A DNA stretch of 45,494 bases from an uncultured Clostridia bacterium (lineage in GTDB: Bacteria > Bacillota > Clostridia > UBA1381): positions 1-45,494 of the forward strand of contig CAKSSN010000021.1 of the NCBI GenBank assembly GCA_934489015.1, given 5' to 3'. Position 1 is the stretch's first letter. Each line of letters begins with the position of its first letter. Both the position numbers and the translations under genes were made by a program. Positions 1 to 8,776 of this stretch are shown here, one piece after another. The notes under the pieces were generated by a model that ran no database searches, was not told the origin of the DNA, and saw nothing but the letters and a program-made list of their open reading frames with translations.

Positions 1-1
1 T

Positions 2-97
2 ACAGAGCGCTTTGACGACCTTGACAGATTTCCGTTTCTGAATGGATTGTTGGTTATGCCGGTTGAAGAATTAAAGCTGTTTCAGAATTTTGGGTAA
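2..97 (+). CDS. C-terminal fragment of an unidentified protein
   Basis: An open frame enters from the left edge and stops at TAA 95-97, giving 31 residues that end in ELKLFQNFG. The rest of the gene lies outside the window, so the family cannot be named. It converges on the truncated mannosidase gene, whose stop lies 28 bases away; the juxtaposition suggests a rearrangement joint close to position 100. It could also be a chance open frame. Confidence 0.35.
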   Translation, partial: TERFDDLDRFPFLNGLLVMPVEELKLFQNFG

Positions 98-124
98 ATT
101 TCGACTGTACATTTATTGACATTT

Positions 125-684
125 TCAAAGAGAAGGATGATTACGAAGCATAATGGCTGCAAATTCGGCCTCTTTTGCCAGCTGATTTAAAAACGCTTCG
201 TCGTTTTCAGGATAGTTTCCGCATGCCATCATAAAATCCTGTGTTACCATAAGTCCCAATCTATCACATTCATCATAAAAATGCTGTTGTTCAAAAATCC
301 CTCCGCCCCATACACGGATCATATTTACTCCTGCATTTGCAGCAAGTTCAAGAATTTTTGTGATTTTAATCTCTGTTTCCGCAGATGGGAATGGTTCGCA
401 TGGAACCCAATTTGCCCCAATGCAAAATACTTTTACATTATTAATTATAGGTGTAAAACAGGAATATTGTGTATTATGATCAAATTCCTTGCCGTTAGTA
501 GTTTGCAAAAGTTTACATTTTGTATAATTAGGGCCACCCTTCTCATCATAGCTCTGCAAAATCTTTACGGTCCTTATACCAAATTTTTGATATAAGACTT
601 GAACACACCCAGGTACCGTGCAATTATAAACATCACCGTTTTGACTCGTTAACTTCCATTTTCCGCATAAATCTATTTTTTCAT
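125..684 (-). pseudogene. Decayed GH2 beta-mannosidase remnant
   Basis: The reading frame carries clear GH2 beta-mannosidase landmarks: a family-like start (DLCGKWKL, then TVPGCVQ), FGIRTVKILQ, GANWVPCEPFPSAE, NMIRVWGGG and FYDECDRLG, ending in LRNHPSL. Three lesions are visible. After the ATG at 684 (ribosome site AAAGGA) a run of six A's gives Met-Lys-Lys-stop; one more A would restore the frame into Ile-Asp-Leu-Cys. The sugar-binding and immunoglobulin-like domains, normally over 200 residues between the TVPG and FGIR segments, are missing. The frame stops right after the HPS motif, before the acid/base Asn-Glu and the nucleophile, so catalysis is impossible. The start overlaps the end of the activating-enzyme gene, so it was once the last gene of that operon. 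Family assignment is firm; loss of function follows from the lesions. Confidence 0.85.
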
Positions 685-694
685 AATTATCCTT

Positions 695-1537
695 TCATAT
701 TACATTTGCCTTGAATAATTCTTTGAAAAGCTGCATATTCGTATCTGATGGTGTATAGAACTTCTCAACCGTTCTTCCAAGAGACAAATACTTATGTTCG
801 CCCATGCTGTGATATGGCAGCAATTCAACGCATTTATGTTTTACATTACTTAAAAAATCAGCAATTTTTTTCATTTCCTCAAAATCATCATTAAATCCTC
901 CGACTACAGGAATACGAATTATAATATTTGTATTTTCCGCATCTGAAAGTTTCTGTAGATTTTCAAGAATGATTTTATTTGATATCCCACATCCTAATTT
1001 ATGCAATTTGGATGAAATACACTTTATATCATATAAAAATATATTTGTATATGGTATAATTTTTTCGAAGTACTCCCAACTGACACAACCTGCAGTATCT
1101 ACAGCAGTATTAATTCCATATTTGTTACAGTATTTAAGAATTTGTTCCAATGAATTTATTTGCAGCATACATTCGCCTCCGGAAAATGTAACACCTCCAC
1201 CTGACGATATATAATAATCTTTGTCTTTTAAAATTTCTTTTAAAACTTTTTCACACGTCATTGATTCTCCGCATATTTTTCTTGCTCCGGTGGGACATAT
1301 TTCAGTACATTTTCTGCATAAAATGCACCTTTTATGTGTACAGATTTGTGTGCATTTTCCGCAATGTATGCACTTGTCTTTATAAAACATCATTTCAAAT
1401 TCAGATGATTGACTTTCAGGATTATGACACCATTTACATTTTAGGTTACATCCTTTAAAAAATATGGTTGTACGTATTCCGGGTCCATCGACAAATGAAG
1501 CCCTTTGTATATCAAAAATTTTAACGTCATCCATCAT
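695..1537 (-). CDS. Glycyl-radical-enzyme activating enzyme (radical SAM)
   Basis: Cytoplasmic radical SAM enzyme of the PflA family that would install the glycyl radical on the adjacent GRE, using S-adenosylmethionine and electrons from reduced flavodoxin or ferredoxin. Counting from the chosen start, CNLKCKWC gives the CX3CX2C cluster ligands (C30, C34, C37). An inserted ferredoxin-like domain has two CX2CX2CX3C sets (about 56-66 and 71-81), as in activases of non-PFL GREs. SGGGVTFSGGE is the usual Gly-rich SAM region. The length of 280 residues is normal. The frame opens at 1561, but the ATG at 1537 has GAGG seven bases upstream and overlaps the GRE stop by 11 bases, which indicates translational coupling. 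Its stop TGA (695-697) lies next to the ribosome site of the mannosidase remnant. Confidence 0.93.
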   Translation of the reverse strand: MMDDVKIFDIQRASFVDGPGIRTTIFFKGCNLKCKWCHNPESQSSEFEMMFYKDKCIHCGKCTQICTHKRCILCRKCTEICPTGARKICGESMTCEKVLKEILKDKDYYISSGGGVTFSGGECMLQINSLEQILKYCNKYGINTAVDTAGCVSWEYFEKIIPYTNIFLYDIKCISSKLHKLGCGISNKIILENLQKLSDAENTNIIIRIPVVGGFNDDFEEMKKIADFLSNVKHKCVELLPYHSMGEHKYLSLGRTVEKFYTPSDTNMQLFKELFKANVI

Positions 1538-3650
1538 GTTTTGTCCTCGTAATAATTTCATCCTGCAACCCCTTGTTCAACAAAACAAAATAATCTGAAA
1601 ATCCTGATACACGCACACGAAGATTACGATAATTATCAGGCGTTATCTGCGCATTTTTCAAATCATCTATAGATACATAAGTAAGCTGAAAATGTGTTCC
1701 ACCCATTTTGAAATATGTTTCAAACAAGTATACTAATTTTTCAAAAGAAACATCATTCCTTATCAATTGCTCATCCAGCATTATATTTGTAACGCTCGGA
1801 CCGGTTAGAACAGCATTAGGATCGCATTTAGCAACAGAATTTAAAAGTGCAGTAAGTCCTTCTCTGTCTTTTCCGCTGTTCTGCCCCAGACCGAAACTAA
1901 TCATATCGCCGGAGTATCTTCCATCCGGTGTTGCACCGGTACAATCACCAAAAAATTTATGATGCTCATTATAGCCGATAAGATTTCCAAAAACCCATTT
2001 TTTCCCCAGATAGTTTTTATCATTGTTCCATTCAACCAACGCAGTGGTAAAACACCTTGCCACTTCATTTGAGCAATCATCGTCATTGCCAAAAAAATTT
2101 CCGATTTTAAGTATCTGCGAATGCAAGTCTTCATAACCGTCCCAATTATTTGAAACAGCATCGGCAAGTTGGTTCATAGTCACGATTTTATCATCATAAA
2201 CAAACTGCTTTACTATGCTTAGAGAATCAATTACAGTGGTAATGCCAATCAGAAGTCCCACAGCGGTATACTTTGATGACCCTCCATTCGTAATACTTTT
2301 TGCATTTTCTATGCATCCGTCCATAAATATGTTACTTACAATATTACAATCTCTTGAACGAATGTCTTGAAAGCATTTGCTTATATGCTCCGCTTCCCAC
2401 AAATCGCTAAATAGTTCTTGTTTGTATATTTCAAAAAAATTATCAAAACTATCTGCCGTTACAATGTCATTGTATCGTTTTGAAAACACATTTGTTACTG
2501 ATCTTGAAACGTTTATGGGATCAAAACCAAAAACTATTCCTCCCGGAAGAGATATTTCATTGCAGCCTATCATTGAATAATTTATCGCTTCTTCATAAGA
2601 AAAACCTGAGTATTGGGTTAAACCCTTAAGGCGAGGAACGTCATTTACAAAAGCTATTCTCTTGTTGGGGTCATTTCTTTCACAATCAAGCATATATCGT
2701 AAAACATCATGCGGCGTTTTAGGCGTCCAACGCAGTGAAATCTGTGGAATCCACGTTGGCAGTTCCATAAGCGAATCTACTATCAAGCGTGAAAAGTCAT
2801 TAAATCCATCAGATCCATTCGCTAAATAGCCACCAACACAAAAGTGCGTTTCACCCCCACGATAAAATCTGTCTGATGATATATGTATTCTTGCTTGCAG
2901 CATTAAAAATAATTCCTGCAAATACTCGGTCGCCTTCTCTTTTGTTAAAGTTCCTTCTTCTATACCCAATTTGTAGAATGGATATAAATATCTATCAATT
3001 AATCCAATACTGTCGGGAATAAAACCATAACAAACGTATAGCGAAAGTATGGCCTCATAGAAATTTCCTGCAGGTCTTTCCGGAACATTTTTAAGAGATT
3101 GAGCTAACATTTCCAAATTCTTTTTGTATTTTTCATTTAATGTTTTTTTGGAAACACACAACGCTTTCTCGGAGCACTTCTTCGCCCAGTCGATAATGGC
3201 ATTACAAACGTCAAATTGAGTTTTCAGAAATCGGATTGCATCTTCGTCACCATCGTGATTTTCAATTGATTTTTTAATCTTTTCTTTAACACCGATTATA
3301 CCGTTGTTAATAATTTTTTCAAAATCTCCCGTAGAGTGCTGCCATTCAAATGTTAATAAATTATCAACCGGCTTGTTATAGAAATTCTCAATTGCCATTT
3401 CAAAATTTATATGACCGCTTCTGTTAAAAATATCGCCCTCTACGCTATCGTCAAACTTTATCAATCCGGTAAAGCACGACTCCGGAATAATCAACGGCTC
3501 CTGATTCCTTATATATTCGCATACTCTTTTGCCGGACATTTCTACACGATGTAGAAATAAATCACATCTGTCATATTCGGTTTTTACAGGATAAACATAC
3601 ATTTCACCCGAAACGGTTTTTTGAAGTAATTTTTCTATTCTTTCATTCAT
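1527..3650 (-). CDS. Glycyl radical enzyme, dehydratase/eliminase-like, substrate unknown
   Basis: Homologue of the pyruvate formate-lyase/glycerol dehydratase superfamily. The thiyl-radical cysteine is in GCNEI (Cys363) with the Glu two residues later (Glu365) that acts as general base in dehydratase-type members. The C-terminal glycyl loop is RVSGFSDYF (Gly683), followed by LQDEIITRT. PFL itself has Cys-Cys and no Glu, so a PFL role is unlikely. At 707 residues it is shorter than the roughly 780-850 typical of characterised members; the reduction seems to be mostly N-terminal. The start at 3650 has GGGAGG upstream; a longer frame to 3767 only overlaps the SDR gene. It lies 19 bases after the SDR gene and is coupled to its activase. 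Propanediol dehydration after rhamnose breakdown is conceivable, but the substrate cannot be read from the sequence. Confidence 0.9.
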   Translation of the reverse strand: MNERIEKLLQKTVSGEMYVYPVKTEYDRCDLFLHRVEMSGKRVCEYIRNQEPLIIPESCFTGLIKFDDSVEGDIFNRSGHINFEMAIENFYNKPVDNLLTFEWQHSTGDFEKIINNGIIGVKEKIKKSIENHDGDEDAIRFLKTQFDVCNAIIDWAKKCSEKALCVSKKTLNEKYKKNLEMLAQSLKNVPERPAGNFYEAILSLYVCYGFIPDSIGLIDRYLYPFYKLGIEEGTLTKEKATEYLQELFLMLQARIHISSDRFYRGGETHFCVGGYLANGSDGFNDFSRLIVDSLMELPTWIPQISLRWTPKTPHDVLRYMLDCERNDPNKRIAFVNDVPRLKGLTQYSGFSYEEAINYSMIGCNEISLPGGIVFGFDPINVSRSVTNVFSKRYNDIVTADSFDNFFEIYKQELFSDLWEAEHISKCFQDIRSRDCNIVSNIFMDGCIENAKSITNGGSSKYTAVGLLIGITTVIDSLSIVKQFVYDDKIVTMNQLADAVSNNWDGYEDLHSQILKIGNFFGNDDDCSNEVARCFTTALVEWNNDKNYLGKKWVFGNLIGYNEHHKFFGDCTGATPDGRYSGDMISFGLGQNSGKDREGLTALLNSVAKCDPNAVLTGPSVTNIMLDEQLIRNDVSFEKLVYLFETYFKMGGTHFQLTYVSIDDLKNAQITPDNYRNLRVRVSGFSDYFVLLNKGLQDEIITRTKHDG

Positions 3651-3669
3651 TTTAATGTTCCTCCCGATT

Positions 3670-4401
3670 TTATCTGATTGAATAAGCACCGTCAATAATA
3701 ACTGTTTCTCCACATACCATTTTTGCCTTTTCATCCAAAAGGTACATTGCGAGCTCTGCAATTTCATCTATCGTTGAAAATCTTCCGTAAGGTATTCTGT
3801 CATGCTTTATGGAATCCCCTTCATGCCAATTATTCATTTCAGTTGCAACCGGTCCGGGTGCAATTCCGTTTATAGTTATTCCGTCCGAAGCAAACATCTT
3901 TCCCCAGCCGCGAGTTAGACCGGTAGCGAGAATTTTCGAACCGCCGTATGCACCGTAAATCGGTTCTTCTCCTGCCACCGATGTAATATTTAAAATATTA
4001 CCTTTTACACCATTCTTAAGCATATAATTAACAGCTGCTTGCATAATAAAAAATATTGCACTTGAATTGATGTTTATAACCTCTGACCATTCCTTGACTG
4101 TCGTTTTCAACAGCTCGTTTTTGTCCCATTCACTTCTCTGCGCAAAAATTCCGGCATTATTCACAACAATATCCAATCCTCCAAGCATATCTGCAGCTTG
4201 AGTTATTTTTTCGTTGGATTTATCAAACTCCATAGCATCCCAAACCATGGGAATTACATTTTTTCCGAGCTCAGTTGCTACATTTTCAAGAGTTGAAATA
4301 TTTCTTCCTGTTATAACAACCCCGCAACCACTTTGAGATAGTTTTTTGGCAATTGCATACCCTATTCCTCGACTGGCTCCCGTAACCAATGCATTTCTCA
4401 T
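3670..4401 (-). CDS. Short-chain dehydrogenase/reductase
   Basis: Classical SDR of 243 residues, cytoplasmic and NAD(P)H dependent. TGASRGIG (7-14) is the nucleotide-binding loop, NNAG (81-84) the structural motif, and Ser141, Tyr152 and Lys156 (in AYGGSK) form the catalytic triad; PGPVATEM follows as in the 3-oxoacyl-ACP-reductase/gluconate-5-dehydrogenase subgroup. The frame could start at 4449, but the ATG at 4401 is preceded by AAAGGTG and begins exactly at the Rossmann strand. As first gene of the SDR-GRE-activase unit it probably interconverts a keto/hydroxy sugar-derived intermediate (inference). The exact substrate is not predictable. Confidence 0.9.
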   Translation of the reverse strand: MRNALVTGASRGIGYAIAKKLSQSGCGVVITGRNISTLENVATELGKNVIPMVWDAMEFDKSNEKITQAADMLGGLDIVVNNAGIFAQRSEWDKNELLKTTVKEWSEVININSSAIFFIMQAAVNYMLKNGVKGNILNITSVAGEEPIYGAYGGSKILATGLTRGWGKMFASDGITINGIAPGPVATEMNNWHEGDSIKHDRIPYGRFSTIDEIAELAMYLLDEKAKMVCGETVIIDGAYSIR

Positions 4402-4432
4402 TTCAATCACACCTTTATATTTTTTTATTATA

Positions 4433-4460
4433 ATTATATCACAATTCACAGAAAAGTAAA
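4433..4460 (-). promoter_or_regulatory. Proximal promoter candidate for the SDR-GRE unit
   Basis: On the minus strand a TTTACT -35 (4455-4460) is spaced 16 bases from a perfect TATAAT -10 (4433-4438), about 30 bases from the SDR start codon. The -35 matches consensus at four of six positions. Confidence 0.5.
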
Positions 4461-4461
4461 A

Positions 4462-4726
4462 AGCGAAATTTCCGTATTTCCCCTAAAGCTTATAGAGATA
4501 TACACTTTCCATATACGCAAAAAGAATAAAATTATTAACACTTTTCCTGTCCAAATATTTGCAAAAATATTTTTAATCTTCGAACTTAATATATCTCTAA
4601 TTATTTAATTCATACATAATATGCAATTTTGAATTGTAGTTTTGAGTCTACACTTATTCCTGCCAAAATCGGATGTCTCCGGCTCTTTCTGATTTTCAGA
4701 ATGGTATTTGTGTTTGCGGTAAAACC
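4462..4726 (-). other. Leader/intergenic stretch without a recognisable gene
   Basis: Between the two promoter candidates no convincing coding frame is seen on either strand. On the minus strand the promoter-proximal part holds a TTCTGA-AAA-TCAGAA hairpin and a CGGA-GACA-TCCG hairpin; the rest is AT-rich. If the distal promoter is used, this becomes a roughly 300-base structured 5' leader of the SDR mRNA. No known riboswitch consensus was recognised. Confidence 0.4.
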
Positions 4727-4755
4727 ATTATATCATAAGGAGTTTGAAATCTCAA
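4727..4755 (-). promoter_or_regulatory. Distal sigma-A promoter candidate upstream of SDR-GRE unit
   Basis: Minus-strand TTGAGA (4750-4755), 17-base spacer and TATAAT (4727-4732), the better consensus match of the two promoters in this gap. It would start transcription near 4720. Between it and the lyase stop codon lies a weak 6-bp hairpin (4781-4800) that could end the upstream transcript. Confidence 0.6.
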
Positions 4756-4851
4756 CCTTCATTCAACTTAACAAAACGTCAGCTTCTACAAAGTGAAGCT
4801 TATATGAAAAACAAAGTCTGAGAACTTGTGACAAATCCGTAAGGCAAAATA

Positions 4852-6645
4852 TCATTCTATAATTAATTTTATTTTCATCTTTCTTTTTCGGAGTTTTGCT
4901 TTAAGCCGATAGACGCTTCCGTTCCATGAAGCTGTAACATCGGGAGTATTAATTTCTTCCGTTTCAAATTCAAATAGCGATGTGTAAAATTGCATTTTCA
5001 TAGTCTGCCCGCCTTTTTTCAATATAATCTCGTTACCGCAAATTTCCGGCATTGTCGTAAGTATAAAATTAAACACTATTTCGCTTTCTTCATTAAGCTC
5101 AAAATTATCCTCCACAATAATTACCTTCCCCGAGAAATCAAAGCTTCGTCTCCACCTTACTATTTCGTCACGGTTTACATAAGCATTTTTCATATCAAAT
5201 GAAAATCTGTTGTTACCGAAAGCAACATCAGTTGCCGAATATTCCTTCCCCTCATGCTGATTTTTTCCGTTAATTTTCGGTAAATTATGATATTCGGACA
5301 TATTATTCCATATTGTATATCTTTTATCTGTGAAGGTGTCCTTCTCATATGTAATGCTGCCGATATCAATAATAAACGGCACACTATTTTTGTATATTAT
5401 AAAGCTGCCGACATCATTATGATTATGCCCAACACCATTATTTCCTGCAATAGCAGAAAAAAACAATCCCGATTGCATATGATTGGTTGTTATTTCAACG
5501 CTTTTTAAATAGTATGACTTAGGCGCAATCGCAACAGACGGCATTTTTTTCAATTCATTGCGTGCCTTTATCTTTATAGGTAAATTATACGGCTTGAATT
5601 TTGTTTCGGCAAGCAATTCACCGTTGCTGTTGTCAAACACCTGCTTTGCCAGGCTTATCAGCTCGTAATCTTTATAAATCTTTCCGAGCTTATATAATTC
5701 GCCATAATCCCCGATACAAATTCCCGGTGTATCACAATAATTTGCTACTCTGCTGCCGCAAATATACATTTTCATAAAATATCTTGATATTTCTTTCAGC
5801 TTATCGGTATACAGCCTGTTGTACTCCCCTGCGGAATACTTATATAAAAGCCATTCACAGTCTATTAATGCCGCTCCCGCATAGTTCCAGTACATAGGTC
5901 CCTCTTCACACGCTCCATCCTCGGGCTGACATTCCGCATACATAGTAATGCTCCTGTCCGCACGAGAAATAACCTGTGCAAGCTTATCCCCGTCTTTGCA
6001 GACAACAGGTGCGGCTGCAAGTATATTTGAATGTATCCAAACATTCCAGTTGGAATTATACCCAAACCACCACTTGGGAACGGTTTCATCAAGATATTTA
6101 TCTATAATCCGCCTGTTTATCTCATATAACATTCTTCCGGAAATATTTTTTGTTACTTCATCAAGCTTTTCGCCCAAAATCTCATATACCATTGCAAGCA
6201 GCGAAGATGTTTCGGCAGCAAACAAATCAATTCCGTCATTAACTCCGTCAGGAAGTCCGTCAAGATTTTTCACATTAGACCAATGGGCCGGGAGCACCCA
6301 TGTGGTCTCTTCAAGAATTGCCCATACTATATTAATTATCCTGTCTATATATTCGCCATTGTTTTCTATTGCCTCAAGAATGGTAAATATTCTGAGTGCA
6401 TCACGTCTTTCAAAATACTCTCCTTCATATTCAGTTCTGTTTCCGTCACGTATAAAACGCAGATATGATGAAGCCAAAAGTACTTTAGGCGTATAATACT
6501 TATATTTCTCCGCCGCCTTTTGAAAATCCTCCCGGATATCGAGTCCATCCCAGTATTCTCTGCAATTTGAAGAATGATATAGCTTAAAAGAATTTTTAAA
6601 AAATTTTTTATTTATAAAATCTGCGGTTAATTGTTGCTCCTCCAT
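4852..6645 (-). CDS. Heparinase II/III-family polysaccharide lyase-like protein
   Basis: Resembles heparinase II/III-type lyases: an alpha/alpha barrel (about 40-350) followed by an antiparallel beta-sandwich. Seen: NWNVWIHSN (199-207), which would hold the catalytic Asn/His region; EEGPMYWNY (247-255) with the likely catalytic Tyr; HNHND (407-411), typical of the metal/substrate site; and EYHN (451-454). These lyases beta-eliminate uronate-containing glycans such as heparin, alginate or acidic exopolysaccharide. There is no signal peptide, so it should work in the cytoplasm on imported oligosaccharides. The frame could begin with TTG at 6669, but that codon overlaps the AAAGGAG ribosome site, so the ATG at 6645 was chosen. 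Substrate and PL family number are not determinable here. Confidence 0.8.
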   Translation of the reverse strand: MEEQQLTADFINKKFFKNSFKLYHSSNCREYWDGLDIREDFQKAAEKYKYYTPKVLLASSYLRFIRDGNRTEYEGEYFERRDALRIFTILEAIENNGEYIDRIINIVWAILEETTWVLPAHWSNVKNLDGLPDGVNDGIDLFAAETSSLLAMVYEILGEKLDEVTKNISGRMLYEINRRIIDKYLDETVPKWWFGYNSNWNVWIHSNILAAAPVVCKDGDKLAQVISRADRSITMYAECQPEDGACEEGPMYWNYAGAALIDCEWLLYKYSAGEYNRLYTDKLKEISRYFMKMYICGSRVANYCDTPGICIGDYGELYKLGKIYKDYELISLAKQVFDNSNGELLAETKFKPYNLPIKIKARNELKKMPSVAIAPKSYYLKSVEITTNHMQSGLFFSAIAGNNGVGHNHNDVGSFIIYKNSVPFIIDIGSITYEKDTFTDKRYTIWNNMSEYHNLPKINGKNQHEGKEYSATDVAFGNNRFSFDMKNAYVNRDEIVRWRRSFDFSGKVIIVEDNFELNEESEIVFNFILTTMPEICGNEIILKKGGQTMKMQFYTSLFEFETEEINTPDVTASWNGSVYRLKAKLRKRKMKIKLIIE

Positions 6646-6684
6646 TTTACAAATATTTACTCCTTTCAAATTTTTATTATATCA

Positions 6685-6711
6685 ATTATACAATGCTCTT
6701 TATAAGCTCAA
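6685..6711 (-). promoter_or_regulatory. Promoter candidate for the lyase gene
   Basis: Minus-strand TTGAGC (6706-6711), 15-base spacer, TATAAT (6685-6690); a second TATAAT lies at 6676-6681. The spacer is short, so confidence is moderate. It would let the lyase be transcribed apart from the upstream series. Confidence 0.4.
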
Positions 6712-6751
6712 TATGTATATAAGGCAAACTAAACGACATTTGTAACCTCTT

Positions 6752-8743
6752 TTAACATCGGGTTATTTCAAGAAAATTACATTTACCGCAGGATACCGCA
6801 AAACCCCCGTTCTGCGGCAAAACATAGAGAAAATCTTCTCCCATGTGCCTGATTTTCATTTCATTTATTTCTTCGTCTATATTCAGAATATTACCGATAT
6901 TCTTTTCTCCGTCCGATGTGAACAAAACTGACCCGTCCTCGTAAACACAATAATTTTCCCCGCAATTTCGTTTAATACTCCTATCTTCAAGAACATGTAT
7001 AACTTTTTTTACATCTATTTTCTTTTCGTTCAAAAGCCCGTATCCACTCATGAAATTCACATTATTTCCTATTATAATCAGATTTTTATTTGCATTTGCA
7101 TAGTTTTTGATTAAGTCTGCTGTTTTTTTCGTATTTCCTTCCGGGAGTATGTAAACAAGCATATCATAATTATGTCCGCAATAGCATATTTTATTGTTCT
7201 CTATGCCAACATAATCATTATCAATTTCCGTGCTCGGAATCAGATCGCAGAGATAGTGACTGTCAAATAAATCCTTTGTAAACTTCCACACATTATGAAT
7301 ATTACCGCTTACACGATTCCATCTTGTTTCGTCGGGATCGGCTATTTTCCAATTTGCTACCGCTTCATATCCGAACACAATTAATATTCTTGAATCCGGT
7401 CTCGATGTCTGAAGCAGATTTAATATTTCGATTTTTTCCTCCGTTTCCGAGCATTTCTCAAGATAATTCTTTTGGTTTAAATTAAGCACCACCCCCGGCT
7501 CATAGCATTCATATCCCAGATAATGAGTTCTGCCGCCGTAACGTGCGTTAACCCACGTTTCACGGTAATATGTGTTTATATCTAAAGTACGCATGGAATA
7601 CCACATATTGTACCACAGGTTTTCGGGGCAGCGCCGTGTTCTTGAAATTCTGACAGGCATAAGCATAAGCTCGTCTGTTTGCGCAAAGTCCTTTTTTACC
7701 TCCCACCAGTCTATTCCGTTTTTAATTACATCAAATGCGGGATCGAGCTCATCTCCCCACCATGTAGGATGGCAAAGCACAACGGAATCCTCTCCGAAAT
7801 ATTTTTTTGACAATTCATACAGATATTTTTCACCATCGGCAGTTCTCTTTCTCAGAGCATCAAGGTATTGATTTACAATACGTATTCCCTTTTGCCTGTC
7901 GGCGGAATCGTTTCTGAAATACAGCAAATCCTCCTTAAGGTCGGAATAGAACATTTCATTATAATATCTGCAAAGTCCGTCCGTTACAACAAACCATTCG
8001 GCAAAAAATTTTACCTTGCTTAAATCCGTTGTACAGTCGCTTGCCATCTCCGAAATAGTGTCCCAGCTGCCTTGCTCTCCCGATTCCGTTTCGATTTTCG
8101 GACCGAGTCCCCATTCATCGGCAGCAATACCGCTTATGCCGCTACCAGCTGCAAGACGGCATATTTCTTCCCACTTTTCCTTGTATTCATCTCCAAGTAT
8201 ATCATAACCGCCGCGCTGCATATATACATAAAAAATTACATCACACTCGGCAAAATCGCAGCCGGCATCTATCTTCACCGTGTTATTTTTCACTTCTGCT
8301 CTTTCTGTAATATCAAAAACGGATTTTTCATCAAAAAGCCCACGATCGTCAAAGCTGAGACATTTACAAAAATATATTCCATCCGCTTTCTCAAAGTCTT
8401 CCGTGAAACATCCACAACCGTCTAATTTTCTTCTGCAATATTTCGCCAAATAACTTTTTTCGCATGTAGGATTTATTTTTGCATACTCAGTTTCATAACT
8501 TATATCCAAATCCAAAACCATTTTTCGGTCACGGCTTTTTAACAGCTCCGCACATTCTCTGACACTTTCCAGCATAAGCGGATTGCTTGCAATTCTGTTT
8601 TCGGGCGATACCGAATGAAGGGATACGTATATAACATCAAACATACTTCTGTTCATTATATCCTCCGTTCTTTCTCTCACGGTATTTTTATCCAGTAAAT
8701 CATCATTCCATTTCCAGTATAAAATATGCGGTTTGATACTCAT
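6752..8743 (-). CDS. Unrecognised 663-residue protein, putative glycoside hydrolase
   Basis: No family is recognised with confidence. The N-terminal half (LYWKWND at the start, FDVIYVSLHS near 35, KMVLDLDISYE near 75, GISGIAADEWG near 205) reads like a TIM barrel with conserved acidic residues at strand ends. The aromatic middle (HPTWWGDEL, DWWEVKKDF, YNMWYSMRT) looks like a carbohydrate cleft. After about residue 500, DMLVYILPEG and LIIIGNN suggest a glutamine-amidotransferase-like fold as in beta-galactosidase trimerisation domains of GH42-type enzymes. There is no signal peptide, so it is probably cytoplasmic. AAGGAG lies at normal distance from the ATG at 8743. It sits between the GH78 and the lyase genes, behind the hairpin cluster. 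The hydrolase role is inferred from fold impression and context. Confidence 0.55.
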   Translation of the reverse strand: MSIKPHILYWKWNDDLLDKNTVRERTEDIMNRSMFDVIYVSLHSVSPENRIASNPLMLESVRECAELLKSRDRKMVLDLDISYETEYAKINPTCEKSYLAKYCRRKLDGCGCFTEDFEKADGIYFCKCLSFDDRGLFDEKSVFDITERAEVKNNTVKIDAGCDFAECDVIFYVYMQRGGYDILGDEYKEKWEEICRLAAGSGISGIAADEWGLGPKIETESGEQGSWDTISEMASDCTTDLSKVKFFAEWFVVTDGLCRYYNEMFYSDLKEDLLYFRNDSADRQKGIRIVNQYLDALRKRTADGEKYLYELSKKYFGEDSVVLCHPTWWGDELDPAFDVIKNGIDWWEVKKDFAQTDELMLMPVRISRTRRCPENLWYNMWYSMRTLDINTYYRETWVNARYGGRTHYLGYECYEPGVVLNLNQKNYLEKCSETEEKIEILNLLQTSRPDSRILIVFGYEAVANWKIADPDETRWNRVSGNIHNVWKFTKDLFDSHYLCDLIPSTEIDNDYVGIENNKICYCGHNYDMLVYILPEGNTKKTADLIKNYANANKNLIIIGNNVNFMSGYGLLNEKKIDVKKVIHVLEDRSIKRNCGENYCVYEDGSVLFTSDGEKNIGNILNIDEEINEMKIRHMGEDFLYVLPQNGGFAVSCGKCNFLEITRC

Positions 8744-8776
8744 AGTTAAGGTCTCCTTTTATTAAGTAATGACTGC

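Noticed and set aside
281..595. Plus-strand frame opposite the mannosidase remnant
   Set aside because: Shadow of the GH2 remnant, whose motifs are clear on the minus strand.
3651..3767. N-terminal extension of the glycyl radical enzyme
   Set aside because: It overlaps the SDR coding frame and lacks a ribosome site, whereas GGGAGG precedes the ATG at 3650.
4781..4800. Terminator after the lyase gene
   Set aside because: Only a 6-bp stem with an 8-base loop and no real U run on the minus strand; too weak to list as a feature.
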